Positions 24,560-35,316 of a stretch of 64,000 bases of DNA are shown here, piece after piece (position 1 is the stretch's first letter; every line of letters starts with the position of its first letter). The notes under the pieces are model-generated. The model was not told the DNA's origin, did no database searches, and saw nothing but the letters and a program-made list of their open reading frames with translations. Source of the stretch: Isoetes taiwanensis (Eukaryota; Streptophyta; Lycopodiopsida; Isoetales; Isoetaceae); NCBI GenBank assembly GCA_021234155.1, contig JAJEKV010000030.1:14624003-14688002 (forward strand). Reading direction: 5' to 3'. The translations under genes were made by a program, and so were the position numbers.

Positions 24560-25405
24560 GTGTCTCCGCCACGGCATTGCGGTAACCGCCTATAGTGAGC
24601 ATAAAAAGGTATAAGGAGAATTATAGTGACATCAAGTCTCACAAAGAAAATCATTTGGGATAGTATTTTTAAATAGAAGAGTACAATAGAAAAGATCTTT
24701 GTTACAAGTGAGAACAAATGATCATTAGAGTTCAAACATTGGTAGTGACAAAACTTTAAGTGATATAACACAAGGGCAGATTATTATACATTGGACATTT
24801 TTTTTCCAATCACACACATAACAAAAACAAACCCGGGGACCGGGCCTAGGGTTGGCAAATGGGTACAAGATAGATTAGCTTAACGCTTTCGCATGTACCC
24901 GACTAGCTTGTAACGAGCCCGTGCCCGGATGATAAACAGTTGGTAGTCTAGCATTGGGGCTAATGATAAGGAGATTAAAAAGCCTCCACCGGTGCATAGA
25001 AAATCTGCCACAAGTGATCGTTGGCATCCTCAAAAGCTTCATGCCTTGTCATATCCCAATAGTTCCATGTGCTTAATTTGAAGAGTTTGCTTCAGATCCT
25101 CAAAAGCACGTTCTCTCGAGAATGTTGATAATTTCCAATCATAGGGCTTCCCCTGGGTCTATAAGGCTCTCCCTCTTAGGTCCCGGACGGTCCACATATT
25201 TATCACCATTTTTAAGTATAAATACTCCCACGCATCACTATGAATAATAATGGCACATTAATTATCGAGGCCTAGGATCGCTATGTTAATATCTAAATTT
25301 GTGAATCCCAACCTCAAACCCTAATTCGAATTTAAGGCTTAATCTAATAAGAAAAGGGCATAAAATACCAAATTAGTTTTATTAGCCAACTTCAAACTCG
25401 CCCAA
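24560..25405 (-). other. AT-rich region upstream of gag, no gene recognised
   Basis: No domain is seen. Homopolymer runs and stops dominate. If gag belongs to the element whose primer binding site is at 30551, this is part of an unusually long leader. Confidence 0.3.
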
Positions 25406-25619
25406 GATACAAGGAAGTATCATGGACACCCAAATTATTTAATTGTATTCATTGAATTAGGAGCAATCAATAATTCATAAGAAAGGCACATCCATTATAG
25501 AATGGATGGAGCCATGAATTGCCGGTCCGGTTAGTCTGTAACTTAGTTGTGGTACAAAATGCGTAATACAATTGTCTGTGAATAGGTCCCCCTCTTCATC
25601 CATAGGGTCCGTGGCTTTA
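25406..25619. repeat. Duplicated module, copy 1
   Basis: The stretch begins GATACAAGGAAGTATCATGG and stays similar to the stretch from 26815 for about 200 bp (shared blocks include CATAAGAAA and AGGTCC(C/T)CCTCTTC-like text). The two copies lie in the same orientation on either side of the reverse-facing LTR fragment, which suggests a segmental duplication inside the element. Confidence 0.5.
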
Positions 25620-26636
25620 ATGGTGGAACTAACCCTTCATGTCAAAACAGTTCTCTTTATCTCCGGGTCTACTTGGCTTAAATGATGGATTGATAGTGCT
25701 TTGGATAGGCAACTCTTGAAATGGGGAATTACGCCGTAGGACCTTTCCGAGCCCATATTGTAGTATGCAGATAGATCCCCGTATTATCCCATTAGGCCGC
25801 CAAGGCAAGATCCCACCGGGTCATAGATGCATGGATTGGCTTAGCACCAAACAAGGGACACAGATGGGAAGCGAGGGGGTTGGGCCTTGCTAATGTGGAA
25901 AGGCTCTTGAGACTTTCAAAGGACCATGAAGTTTAATGGCCCGCCGCCCTAAGTCCGTGCCGGGTACAAAAAAGAACTTGCCCGGGCCGAAAAGCCGCAT
26001 AGGGGCATCCCGACTTTGGTGATTCCCGCAGTAAGTCGGCACGGATGGGTCTCCGACGCGGCATTCTCTAGTCCACTTATGGAAAGTATTTGGAAGGGGA
26101 GCTCCCCACTACTACCACACCGGATGCATCCATCGAGTTAGGTCAGGGGTGATACCGGAAAGCCTCCTAAGGCTATGCAAATGCCAAAACGTGAATCAGT
26201 CCAAGGCAGTTGTATGCATGGGGTGGACAGGCGATGTTCTATGCGGCCTTGCCAGGTTATACCTCGGTCCTGATCTCTTGAGGGCGAAGTGTGGGGCCAA
26301 GATATCCCTCACCACTTGGAGCGATCTAGAGCCGGGTAGAACTTGGGGTTTGGGGTGAAATCCTTAGGTTAGATGCATATATCTTGCTGGTAGGAGATGG
26401 ATGTCCTTCCATTCGTGAGGGTTATTTATATATATATTTATGAAGGTGGTAACATGGATCACGCCCGCGACTTAGGAGCCCCATTGCTTTGGCAATAATG
26501 ACACCTCCGGGTCCTTCACACCCGGCATCTCTATAGATGGACAAGCAAGCCTGAGGGTTCGCTCATGGTGAGATGGTTGCCATGGGATGGGGAAGTCCCC
26601 GTGATGTATACCCCGAAGGAAGATACCGCCGTGGAG
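25620..26636 (+). mobile_element. Degraded LTR fragment in the opposite orientation
   Basis: Read on the plus strand this matches the reverse complement of the two element A LTRs. Matches include GGAACTAACCCTT, AATGATGGATTGATAGTGCT, GGAAATGGGGAATTA-like text, GGCTTAGCACC, GATGTTCTATG, CTGATCTCTTGAG and CATGGTGAGATGGTTGCCAT. It is more diverged than the other copies. The 5' third of the LTR is missing, and its right end fades near GGAGCGCC at 26621. It is thus an inverted, truncated LTR inserted between the duplicated modules. Confidence 0.7.
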
Positions 26637-26814
26637 CGCCAAGCCCCATTCCTGGATCCCTTGGGCCATAATCAAGCTTTGGGGTCACGAGGATCATCCC
26701 TTCATGTCAAGGTTGGTAAATTTTCTTCATATTCTTAGTCCCATGCTCAAGAGACGGTAAGAATGAATATAGAACACTGCACAATTTTCTTATATCTAAA
26801 CCCTAATAGATACA

Positions 26815-26971
26815 AGGAAGTATCATGGAAGAAATTGATTTAATTGTAGTCATTGACACAATAATAATAGATCATAAGAAAATGGCACATATATTATAAA
26901 ATGTGTAAGAAGATGCCAAGTCCAAAATTTTACAACTATATGCCAGTAGAGAATATTGAGGATACAAATGT
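26815..26971. repeat. Duplicated module, copy 2
   Basis: This is the partner of 25406-25619 and begins with the same 20 bases. It is followed on the minus strand by the 135-codon unknown frame. Confidence 0.5.
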
Positions 26972-27379
26972 CTAGGAACTAGGTCCTCCCCTTCGGCCCA
27001 TAGGCCGAGGAGGTGGTGGCGATGCATGCTGTCGTAAGTTAGGGCCCCCGGGTCTTGCATGAGCTGGCAGCCGCAATGGAGGCAACCTCGTAGGCGGATA
27101 GGCAACAGACAATGGGAGGTAAGGGAGTTTCATACTCATCCAGTGGTGCAATATATGCCCCAAGTCCGACATTAAGATCCCGGCAGCACGATTATACATA
27201 TAAACGCACGATAGGGAAGCATTCTTGTTGCTACCAATGTGGAAAGAGCACCCGGAGGGTCCACCATGAAGCTCGTAGTAATACCCTAAGTCTCGGCTAT
27301 AAAAAGAACTTGGGTCCCGAAAAGTCGATAGGAAAAAGCTGGTAAGGTGGTTTCCAATACCTTCCCATATTCTATTCAA
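26972..27379 (-). CDS. Unknown 135-codon frame in the retroelement nest
   Basis: The frame is open from 27379 to 26972. It contains FYSRDLGYYYELHGGPSG and SFHIGSNKNASLSCVYMYNR and ends in a Pro/Arg-rich tail (ASPPPPRPMGRRGG). I recognise no family. A decayed, similar piece (KFFFVPGTDLGRRAIKLHGP) can be read on the minus strand near 25960, so the sequence may have been duplicated with the module described above. It could be a remnant of an element-specific protein. Evidence that it is real is its length in GC-balanced DNA and the apparent second copy; neither is strong. Confidence 0.35.
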   Translation of the reverse strand: MNRIWEGIGNHLTSFFLSTFRDPSSFYSRDLGYYYELHGGPSGCSFHIGSNKNASLSCVYMYNRAAGILMSDLGHILHHWMSMKLPYLPLSVAYPPTRLPPLRLPAHARPGGPNLRQHASPPPPRPMGRRGGPSS

Positions 27380-27578
27380 CCTCCTTGTCCAAGTCCATAG
27401 GGACTACTTCCTTCCTTGAGTTCCTGCCGCTTCTTCCTTCAAATGAGCAGGATTATGGTATAGATCCTCTCCCTCCTCATCCCAACCGGGAGGGAACTTC
27501 GACCATATTAATATTTGGGACATGAGGTCCCATAGTCGTAAAGGCATCCCAAGTGAAGTGAGATGGCGGATCCCCGTG

Positions 27579-28492
27579 ATCACCAGTTCCCCGGCCATAG
27601 CAAAGTCTCACCTGGCTCTATGGTCTCCTGGTGGAATTGAGTAGCTGCTGCACTCCCGGGAAGGTCAATAGGAGCAAAGTCGATGAAATCATCCATACAG
27701 ATCTCGGCCAACTCATAGAGTACATGGTCCTTGTGCCGGGCACAAACCCCGCCACCATGTGATAGGTCCGTGATGATGTCATCCAGAGAAGATATTCTTG
27801 CCCTTGGTGATACACAACCGGAAGGGCGCCTAGCCCGGACAAGCTGCAGCTTGTTCCCCGACGTTGTGGCATCTCCTCCGCCAATTGCTTCCCCAACGCA
27901 AAGTCACCCATGCCTCATGCCCCCCTCCCTCCTCCTCCCTCCTCGAAGGCTCGTGGAGTTTGCCTTTCTCTCGGGGCAATGTGTCATCCTCAACGCATTG
28001 ATCCATGAGGATGGCTAGGGCAAAGGCTACTTCAAGATATTGTCACCCCTCGATGTCGCATTAACCGGGTAGCCGCTATTGCCCCATCTAAGCTTTCCTT
28101 CAACACATCATATATGTGGGTGTCACCCCCTAGCATATCCCGACCACATCCCGCTCTAAATACAACTGGGGAGGTCCCCAAGAGGAATACACAAAGGAAG
28201 CATCTCCTCTCAGATAAAACTCGAGGAATCCCGCATAACTGGGTGCCGCTGATATTAGTGATGAGGTCAAGGCCGACATAGAAAGGGCCAGAACAGGTCA
28301 AAGGGCAACTTGCGGATCCCAATGCTCTCCATCCCGGTACCATGCAAGTAGGTGGGTGGCAGCCATGGGCTTAGAATGGAGGAGGGAGGAAGAAAAACAG
28401 ATATGAACAAATGAAATGAAACTTTGAAGATCCTTTTTAACACTTTTATTTAATGCCGACATCAGCATTTTTCGCATTTCAATACAAAACAA
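27579..28492 (-). pseudogene. Unknown element-borne coding region, broken
   Basis: Just downstream of the histone-like frame, the minus strand keeps coding character over about 900 bp in shifting frames. One frame gives MAATHLLAWYRDGEHWDPQV, and after a stop SYAGFLEFYLRGDASFVYSS. Another gives DVLKESLDGAIAATRLMRHR, then EVAFALAILMDQCVEDDTL. The last gives ARISSLDDIITDLSHGGGV and ELAEICMDDFIDFAPIDL before a stop at 27579-27581. I recognise none of these. They may be one protein of about 300 residues made by the same element, decayed by several frameshifts. Confidence 0.4.
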
Positions 28493-28552
28493 AAGGTAAA
28501 TTTTTATTTAATATCAAAAAATATTTACAATGCAAATATCCTGCAAAATTTG

Positions 28553-29798
28553 CTTAGGACGCTCTCTCCGAATCCTGCGGGCGAGGGCTAAATCCTTTGG
28601 CATTATGGTGACCCTTTGGCGCGGATAGCGCAAAGATTGGCATCACCAAAGAGTGCCACTGTGTAGGCCTCCGCAGCCTCTTTGGAGCCGCTGGATGGCA
28701 AAAGTCCGGAAGGAGGAGGTCGGTTTTAAACTCTTGGGCTTATCTCCGAACCAACCTTTGAAAGGGGAGCCTGTGATCGGGTTAAGAGACTTCAAACTTT
28801 ACGGATCTCCCGTAAGGCCACGGTACCGGGTCTATACCGGTGGGGCTTCCTTTGTGGAGCAGGATTAGGAGGCGGCCCCTTGAGCCCCGGGATCGTCTTG
28901 GCTCCTACAACTGGACGGGGCCGAGAGGCATCCACCCGCCTCGCCTCTTCGGGCTGAAGGCGGCGTTTTTCCCGAAAGCTCCGGGCCAGCTTCAACTTTT
29001 CCTTGTAAGCTGGACTTGGCTACGGATTTCCTCCGGTGTTTAATGGTCGTATGCTCCGTTGGGTTTGGCCCTCTCCAGATCTTTGGTACCCCATCACCTC
29101 GCTGGTCCTCGCTTTGTTTTGTCGGGCCGCATTCTCCTTTTCCCTTTTGATCCTTCTCTCCGCTTCTCCCGGAAGGTCTTCCTCAACCTCATTGTACCGT
29201 CGCTCTACAATGCGGCGGAGGAGTTCAGCATGGTACCGGTTGGGTCGCTGGTTCATATCTATCTGAATCGTCGTTAAATAATCTATGCTGATGTCAGGTT
29301 TCTCTCCCCACGTGAAGCTCTGGGAAGCTTCATGCCATTGGTATGGGGGAATCTCGATGGCCCTGCCATCTATGACGGCGACTCCATCCCCAGGTAACTC
29401 AGATTCCCCTACCTCGAGCGGGCCAGATCGGCTCGTTCCACCTCCCTGCGATCATCCTCCCTGGCCAAGTTCCGGATACGGTCGGCCTCTTTCCTTATGT
29501 CCTCCTCCTCGGTATGTCCTTCACATTCGGGAGGGTAGAACTTAATCAACATCATAACTAGATCAGGTTGCTCGGCCATGGTGTAAGAAAGCTGGCGGAG
29601 ATTCAACCTCACCATAAACTGCTCCGAGTAATGGTAGATTGGATAGGGTATTCAGTCGTCGTTGGCAAATCTGTTTACCAACTCATCCAAAAGTATGTCA
29701 ATCAGAGCAGGGTCAGTAGCCATGTGCTGGGCGATGAAGGCATTGATCTGAGCTATGGTAAGGGTAGCGGGGTCCACAGTACTCTTGGTGTTGGCCAT
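28553..29798 (-). pseudogene. Histone H3-fold fusion protein carried by a mobile element, decayed
   Basis: The minus-strand ATG at 29798 opens MANTKSTVDPATLTIAQINA. After one TGA (29652-29654) the same frame runs to 29409 through a charged region (EEEDIRKEADRIRNLARED). A frameshift leads to VIDGRAIEIPPYQWHEA and then, through LLRRIVERRYNEVEEDL and past one TAG (29020-29022) in the same frame, into the histone part. KPHRYRPGTVALREIRK (28848-28798) is the H3 alpha-N region. LPFQRLVRR, stop, AQEFKTDL (28769-28716) is helix 1 and loop 1. EAAEAYTVALFGDANLCAIR (from 28680) is helix 2. VTIMPKDLALARRIRRERPK (28612-28553) is helix 3 and the H3 end. The tail before KPHRYR lacks the ARTKQTARKS and ARKS motifs of ordinary H3. 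The original protein was about 400 residues against 136 for H3. Several frameshifts make it non-functional here. Confidence 0.85.
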
Positions 29799-30550
29799 GA
29801 CTATGGCGCTGAGGTCTAAGGCAACAGCCCGAGGGGCCGGCGATTAGGAAGGCGGTGAGGAGGGCTTAGGGGTAGCGGCGACCGTGGTGGAGAAACAGTG
29901 GTCGTCCGGGCTATGGCATGGGCGCCGATCTAGCGGGCGGAGGCGCTTTAAGGCAAGAAGGAAGTAAAAAAAGTTAACGGCCCCTAACTTTTAAAATTTT
30001 TAAAAGTTTTCTTGGTTTTTTTTTTTTTTTTTTTTAACAAACATTATAACGGCTGGAAATACGCCGCTACGAAATATAGCGCCGACGGCATTCTATCGCC
30101 TCCCTACCGCTGACCGGGGTCGAGGGGAAAAGCAAGCTGCCAGGGGTTGACTTCGGACCCCGAATTCACGCTGATGGGGCGCCCGATCATTCCACCCGCT
30201 CCTACCACCATTGTAAATCAATAAAAAGCAAGCGGCGCCCGAGTTGACTTTGGGCCCCCCTCTTGACTCCTTCCCGCCTGTTGTTGACCCTCCTAGGGTT
30301 TTTGGGTATGCCCGATCCATTGGAATCGCTTTCTCCTTCATCTGAACTACCTACAAAAATTTATAGCCCCTCCAAGCTTGGGGCCTCCAGTTGCCCTAAA
30401 CTTCTTAAAACTTACAACCTACTACTTCAACCTAGCACAGAACCAACATCAAATAGCTAAACAATCACACTAGCTTAAACTCCCACCTAACTACCGAACT
30501 AACGAGTTAGGGTTTGGTCAGTTCTATGATTTTGAGCGATCGAAATCACG
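29799..30550 (-). other. 5' leader between primer binding site and H3-fusion frame
   Basis: No gene is recognised. A run of about 20 T lies at 30011-30030 on the plus strand, next to an AAATTTTTAAAAG palindrome-like stretch. The first clear ATG-initiated frame after the primer binding site is the H3-fusion frame at 29798. Confidence 0.45.
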
Positions 30551-30562
30551 GCTCTGATACCA
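30551..30562 (-). promoter_or_regulatory. Primer binding site, initiator tRNA(Met) type (element A)
   Basis: On the minus strand TGGTATCAGAGC follows the LTR end CGTCACA after one base. It is the standard plant retrotransposon site for priming by initiator methionine tRNA and marks the adjacent LTR as the 5' LTR of a minus-strand element. Confidence 0.9.
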
Positions 30563-30563
30563 C

Positions 30564-32162
30564 TGTGACGCTCCTTGAACATATACGACACTCGGACGTA
30601 TATATACGGGGACTTTCCCCTCCCATGGCAACCAACTCACCATGAGCAGTGGCCCTCCGCCTAACTCCGGGCCATCTATAAGAAGATGCTCAAGTGAAGG
30701 ACACAGAGGGGTCATTCGCCCCGGCCTTCAATGGAGCTCCTACGCCGGAAGCTGAATACAAGGTTAGCACACAAGATAATCATATCATAATTTACCACCA
30801 CCTAGGGGTGGCACATCCATCCAAGTGACAACAACAAAGAATATGCATTTAATACTAAGGAAAAAAAACACCCAAACCCATGGTTCTACCCCCGCTCGCA
30901 CTCCAGTGAGGATCGACCGACGGCTAGGTCTCAAGAGATCAGCAAGGCCGAATCTTGACATGGCGCTGGTCGGCATAGAACATCGGCTAGGGTTGTCCAC
31001 TCCATCCCCCTCCTCAGGCACACACTTTGCATATGAGTCCAATCATGCTATGGCGCCACTATAGCCTTTAGGACACGCTAGACTCAAGGTATCACCCCTT
31101 CGAGCCTACCTGTGGTTCATGAAGCCCCGCCCGATGAGGCAGGTCTGGGGAAGTGTCCCTTCCGTGATCACAAGGGTTCCATGGGTGAGCTAGAGAATAC
31201 GTGCCACATCAGCCACCCCGCGATCCGCACTAATTTACTCACCCTAAATCTACTAAAACACGGGGTGCCCCATACGGGTCACACCTCTCGCACCCGTGGA
31301 GTGTCGACCCATACCCCCGCCCTCTACGCGGACCGGGCCATCGCCTAGCCCAATCGTAGGGAGTCTCAGGAGCCTTTTATGTTCGTGCAAGACCCCACCC
31401 CACGCCACCACCGGCCCCTTTATCCGGGTGCTAAGCAATTCCATAGCATCCACGACTCGGTGGTCTCTTGTGCACGCCGCGATCAAATGGGAAATACAAG
31501 GATCAACCTAGGAGTATACTACTACCATGGCTCAGAGGTCTCTACCCCTTAATTCCCCATTTCCCAGAGTAATACTATGCAAAAGAACTATCAATCCATC
31601 CTTTAAGAGCAAGACCAGAATTAGAAATAAAGAGAACTCACCTTTACAATCAAGGGTTAGTTCCTACAAGTAAAGCAATGAGAGAACAGGACTTAAACAA
31701 CACAAATTAGTGCCCAATGTGGGTGCTACCCTAGAATTCTCAAGCTATACTAACCACCCACCGAAGTTCCCGGCTGGATCCGTTGTCATTTGGTGCTTCC
31801 ATCTTCTCTGGACTTGGCGCCAGCGGACACAATCAATTGGTAAAGGTACTTGGCAAGGTGGGTGCTCAACTGCTGCTCCTCTTGATCGATTTTTGGGAGT
31901 CAATCAGGGCTAGGGGTCAAGTTGATGACCCAAATTGGAACTTCCCATGCTGGCCAATCGAATTAGGCCAGGTGGCGCTCCCTAAATAGCCAATTAGCAT
32001 TATTCAATTAATTGGATAATTATCCTTTAATGGTTTAATTTAGCATAGCTAAATTAATCCCTTTTAAGTCAATGTCAAACTACCCCATGGTGGCGTACCT
32101 TTACTGGTGATGTGTCCGTATATTATTTATACGTATCCCGTATAAATACATGGAACGTCACA
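30564..32162 (-). mobile_element. LTR of Ty3/Gypsy element A, right copy (5' LTR)
   Basis: The 1,599-bp copy starts TGTGACGCTCC on the plus strand and ends AACGTCACA. It matches the left copy but lacks the hAT insert. The primer binding site lies directly inside its left edge. On its right it interrupts the integrase of a second Gypsy element: the minus-strand text up to the edge reads TDGQPEVVN, the start of the conserved integrase GQTExVNRxL motif. No continuation of that integrase is found at the other end of element A, so part of the target was lost or rearranged. Confidence 0.85.
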
Positions 32163-33986
32163 TTCACCACCTCAGGTTGTCCATCAGTTTATGTAATAGA
32201 GAACCTTACTCAGTTCCCAACTGCATAAATAATGCCTTATAGAATTTACTGGTATACTTCGTATTATAATTAGATACAACATAGGCAATCTATGTAGCCT
32301 AAACATCTTCTTGATAAAGAGCGTAGCTGCAATATAAGCTGCCAACTTATTCAAATTGTTTAAACAACCATCCAATTGCCAATATTCTTGTGAGGAACCC
32401 AACAATAACATCTATAGCAATTGGGCGTCCACTTCGCTTCCTGAATACGTAAGGATAAACGAACACCAAGAGGCTTCTTGTTCGCTTTCTTTATCCATTA
32501 GCAAGTCACACAATGACTAATAGAAATGAAGACATCTCTCTACAATCCAAACCACACAAAATATGGTTTAATCTTTGCCAAGATCGCCCCCATGCCACGA
32601 TGACCCGCAGTAGGTGCATCATGATCCTCCTAAGAATCTAAAGTCACGATCAATGCATAGCTTTGGACCTTTATACAAGAACCCATTAACGATCTTATAT
32701 CCATATGCATTGCCACTTTGAGCCAATAACCAAATATCTGTATAATCATGGTCAGTGGTATACAATGGCTTCATTTCCTCTAAATGGTTGGATTGTGCTA
32801 TAGAAAGAGAACAAATTGCATAATGCCTACTTAAAGCATCCGCGACAACCTTCTCTTTATCCCGGCGATAGTCCACTGAGAAATCATATTGCTGCATAAA
32901 AGCAACCCATTTCAATTTCCTTTACGAGCGCCTAATGCTCTGGTGGTCAAAAGTATGACCCGTCGACCCTAAAAGATAGTGGCGCCACACTTTCAAAGCA
33001 TGATGACAGCTAGAAATTCTTTATCATAATAGTGTATCTACTTTCCCAGTCAAAACAAACTTCTGACTTCGATAAGCAATAGGATGACCATCCTGCATCA
33101 AACTACACCCAAAACCATACCACTTGCATCAACACAGAACAAGTAAGGTGGTCCAAACTTTGGCAAACGTAGAATGGGAACCATGGCATCCTTTAAAACT
33201 TGGAAAGCGAAGTGATGATTATGATTCCATTGGAAAGGAACATCTTTTCGTAGCAACAAATATAAATCTAAAGCTAAACAAGCAAAATTCTGTACAAACT
33301 TCCTATAATAACTGCATAAGCCCAAAAAGGAACGTAATGCAACAACTGAAGCAGGTACCGGTCAATCCACAATTGTTTGTACTATACTAGGATCAACTTT
33401 AAGACCCTCAGTGCAAACGATATGACCTTCAATTTTCGATTGGAAAAAGATTCTTTTTCTTAGGATTTACCCCCTCACCAACGAAAAGACCCTTTTTCAA
33501 ATGCAAAAATACCAACCTGCTTTGGACTTACTGGAAACCAATATGTCGTTAAAGAAAATGACAACATAACTCCCATGCACATCCTCAAATATACGCCCCA
33601 TTAGTCTCGCAAAAGAAGCTGGCGCATTTGTAAGTCCAAATGGCATGACTAAAAACTCATAATGTCAAAACATTGTTCGAAACACAGTCTTAGGCAGATC
33701 TTCAGGTGCAATTTTAAGTTGCCAATACCCAGACTTAAGATCAAAACGACTAAAAAAAACTTTGGCACCTTGGAACTTTGACGCCAAGAACTATCTTTTT
33801 TTTTTTTACCAACAAGACAGGAGCACCAAAAGGTGAAAAACTATAGCAGATCAATCCAGTTTGAAGGAACTCATCAAGTCGGCGCCGAATTTTTATTTGT
33901 TGGCCATGCATTCTCCAAGAAGGAGCTTGATTAGGCAATTCTTTTCTAGGAAGAAGACAAAATATTACAAAAAGACAGTTTGACAC
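32163..33986 (-). pseudogene. Second Ty3/Gypsy polyprotein (element B), interrupted and broken
   Basis: Minus-strand order is RT, RNase H, integrase. FSPFGAPVLLVKKK (about 33835) begins the RT. Next come [38 protein letters not shown] and [12 protein letters not shown], where the catalytic site reads FFND instead of x-x-DD. FLGLCSYYRKFVQNFA and FCVDASGMVLG follow. RNase H ends with DKEKVVADALSRH (about 32850). The integrase zinc region shows HDAPTAGHRGMGAILAKI near 32610. The core has YTSKFYKALFMQLGTE and stops at TDGQPEVVN where the LTR cuts in. Stops and frameshifts are frequent. It is AT-rich compared with element A and belongs to a different lineage. Confidence 0.85.
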
Positions 33987-34495
33987 TCATTAAATGAAGA
34001 TGCACTAGACTTAGGATGCAAAACCACCAACTACACAGAACGAGTTTTCATTGCCAAACTATAGACTATTGGAATGGGGTTAGAATAACAACTTCAAAGG
34101 TCTGCTCCTGCTAGCCAAGGCTAACCCAAGGATACTAGTAATCCAATCAACTAAAGGATGAAACTCGTAACACCCATTCCTTGGAGACAACCTAAGCATC
34201 ACCAACCACAACCACACACCAGAGGGAGACTGCCCTGCATTACAGGACCAAATAAAATACTAAGAAAGACAACTAAATCCTACTGACTTTGAGGATATTG
34301 TGGATCTAAGAGATAACTTAGGCAATCCAAAACTCAAATAGCCAGAATGCTTTTCTGTTGCTACCTCTATCATGTAGGGTCGAATACCATAACCCTATGC
34401 TCATGCCACTTTTGTCCCCTTTGTCCGAGAATAGACATATATATGTTCTATGTCTCAAAGGGAGCATCAATGGAAACATGAGGGTCTTTGGAGTG
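33987..34495. other. Upstream part of element B, no domain readable
   Basis: By position this should hold protease and gag of element B. I could not identify either. Confidence 0.3.
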
Positions 34496-34881
34496 AGAAT
34501 AGAATAGAATAGAATAGGATTTTTAACGTCCACGGAGACCAATAGGTCATGGGACCCATACAATGGGCTAGTACAATCATTACTACTAGGATTAAAAAAC
34601 CCCTGCCTCGAAAGGTTTTCAAGGGAAAAACCTTTGCAGTAATGATGATACTAGACAATCGGAGATAATGACTACTGAGGGCTCAGTAATTGAAGACGTT
34701 CATCTAGAACCTCAAGTATGTATAATGCCAAGTCATGCACAGATGGTGTTCTGAGAAGTTGTGGAAGCGTGGAATGTAATGCTAAGGTTAAAAAATGATT
34801 CCGGACTATCTCAAAAGCAGGGCAACTCAGAAAAAAATAGTCCAAAAATTGGTGCCAACTATCATGTCCTCCTTTAAGCAT
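34496..34881 (-). mobile_element. LINE 3' end with (GAATA)n tail
   Basis: On the minus strand the frame from 34881 contains HQFLDYFFLSCPAFEIVRNH and runs to 34672. This is the zinc-finger end (H-x-FLxxCPxF) of a LINE ORF2. The 3' UTR follows, with GTTTTTCCCTTGAAAACC, AATCCTAGTAGTAATG, GGGTCCCATGACC and CCGTGGACGTTAAAAA. It ends in about four units of TATTC (34497-34518 on the plus strand GAATA). Microsatellite tails instead of poly(A) are known for several LINE clades. The copy is strongly 5'-truncated. Confidence 0.7.
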
Positions 34882-34974
34882 GGGCTTATGCTTGACCTTA
34901 ATATAGACGTGTTATTATTGTCTTTGTAGGCACTAAGTCCCCCTTTTGGTATATAAAGCACCACAATGAATACA

Positions 34975-35316
34975 TGTGTAAAGGCCCCTCTTTGTGGACG
35001 TCCTTTATGTACCTTTATTCATATCTTTTAACTTTTATCTTCGTGTCATGTCGTTTAACTTTAATATGGCACGTCGTAATTTTTAGTTTTGAACACTCAC
35101 GTAAAGACATCTTTGGCCTAGACTATTCCTTATCAATTAGTCTACCCCTTTGCCATCAAAATGAATACTTTGCCACCAAAAGGAATACGTGCCCTTAAGT
35201 TTTTTTTTTTTTTTTTTTTAACCCAATAAAGGCTCCCCTTTGTGGACAACCTTTTCTTGCCTTTATTCATAACGTGTAACTTTTTCCTTTATGTCATGAG
35301 GTAACTTTCATGGCAT
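34975..35316. repeat. Spaced direct repeat of about 90 bp
   Basis: Units at about 34978-35068 and 35226-35316 share CCTTTATTCATA, TTTGTGGAC and GTCATG blocks in the same order, about 248 bp apart. A run of about 21 T (35199-35219) lies between. A retrotransposed or duplicated noncoding sequence is likely. Confidence 0.5.

Noticed and set aside
28553-28848. H3 part as an ordinary intact host histone gene
   Set aside because: It has several frameshifts and a stop, lacks the normal N-terminal tail, and is preceded in frame by foreign sequence that recurs with it at 58-59 kb.
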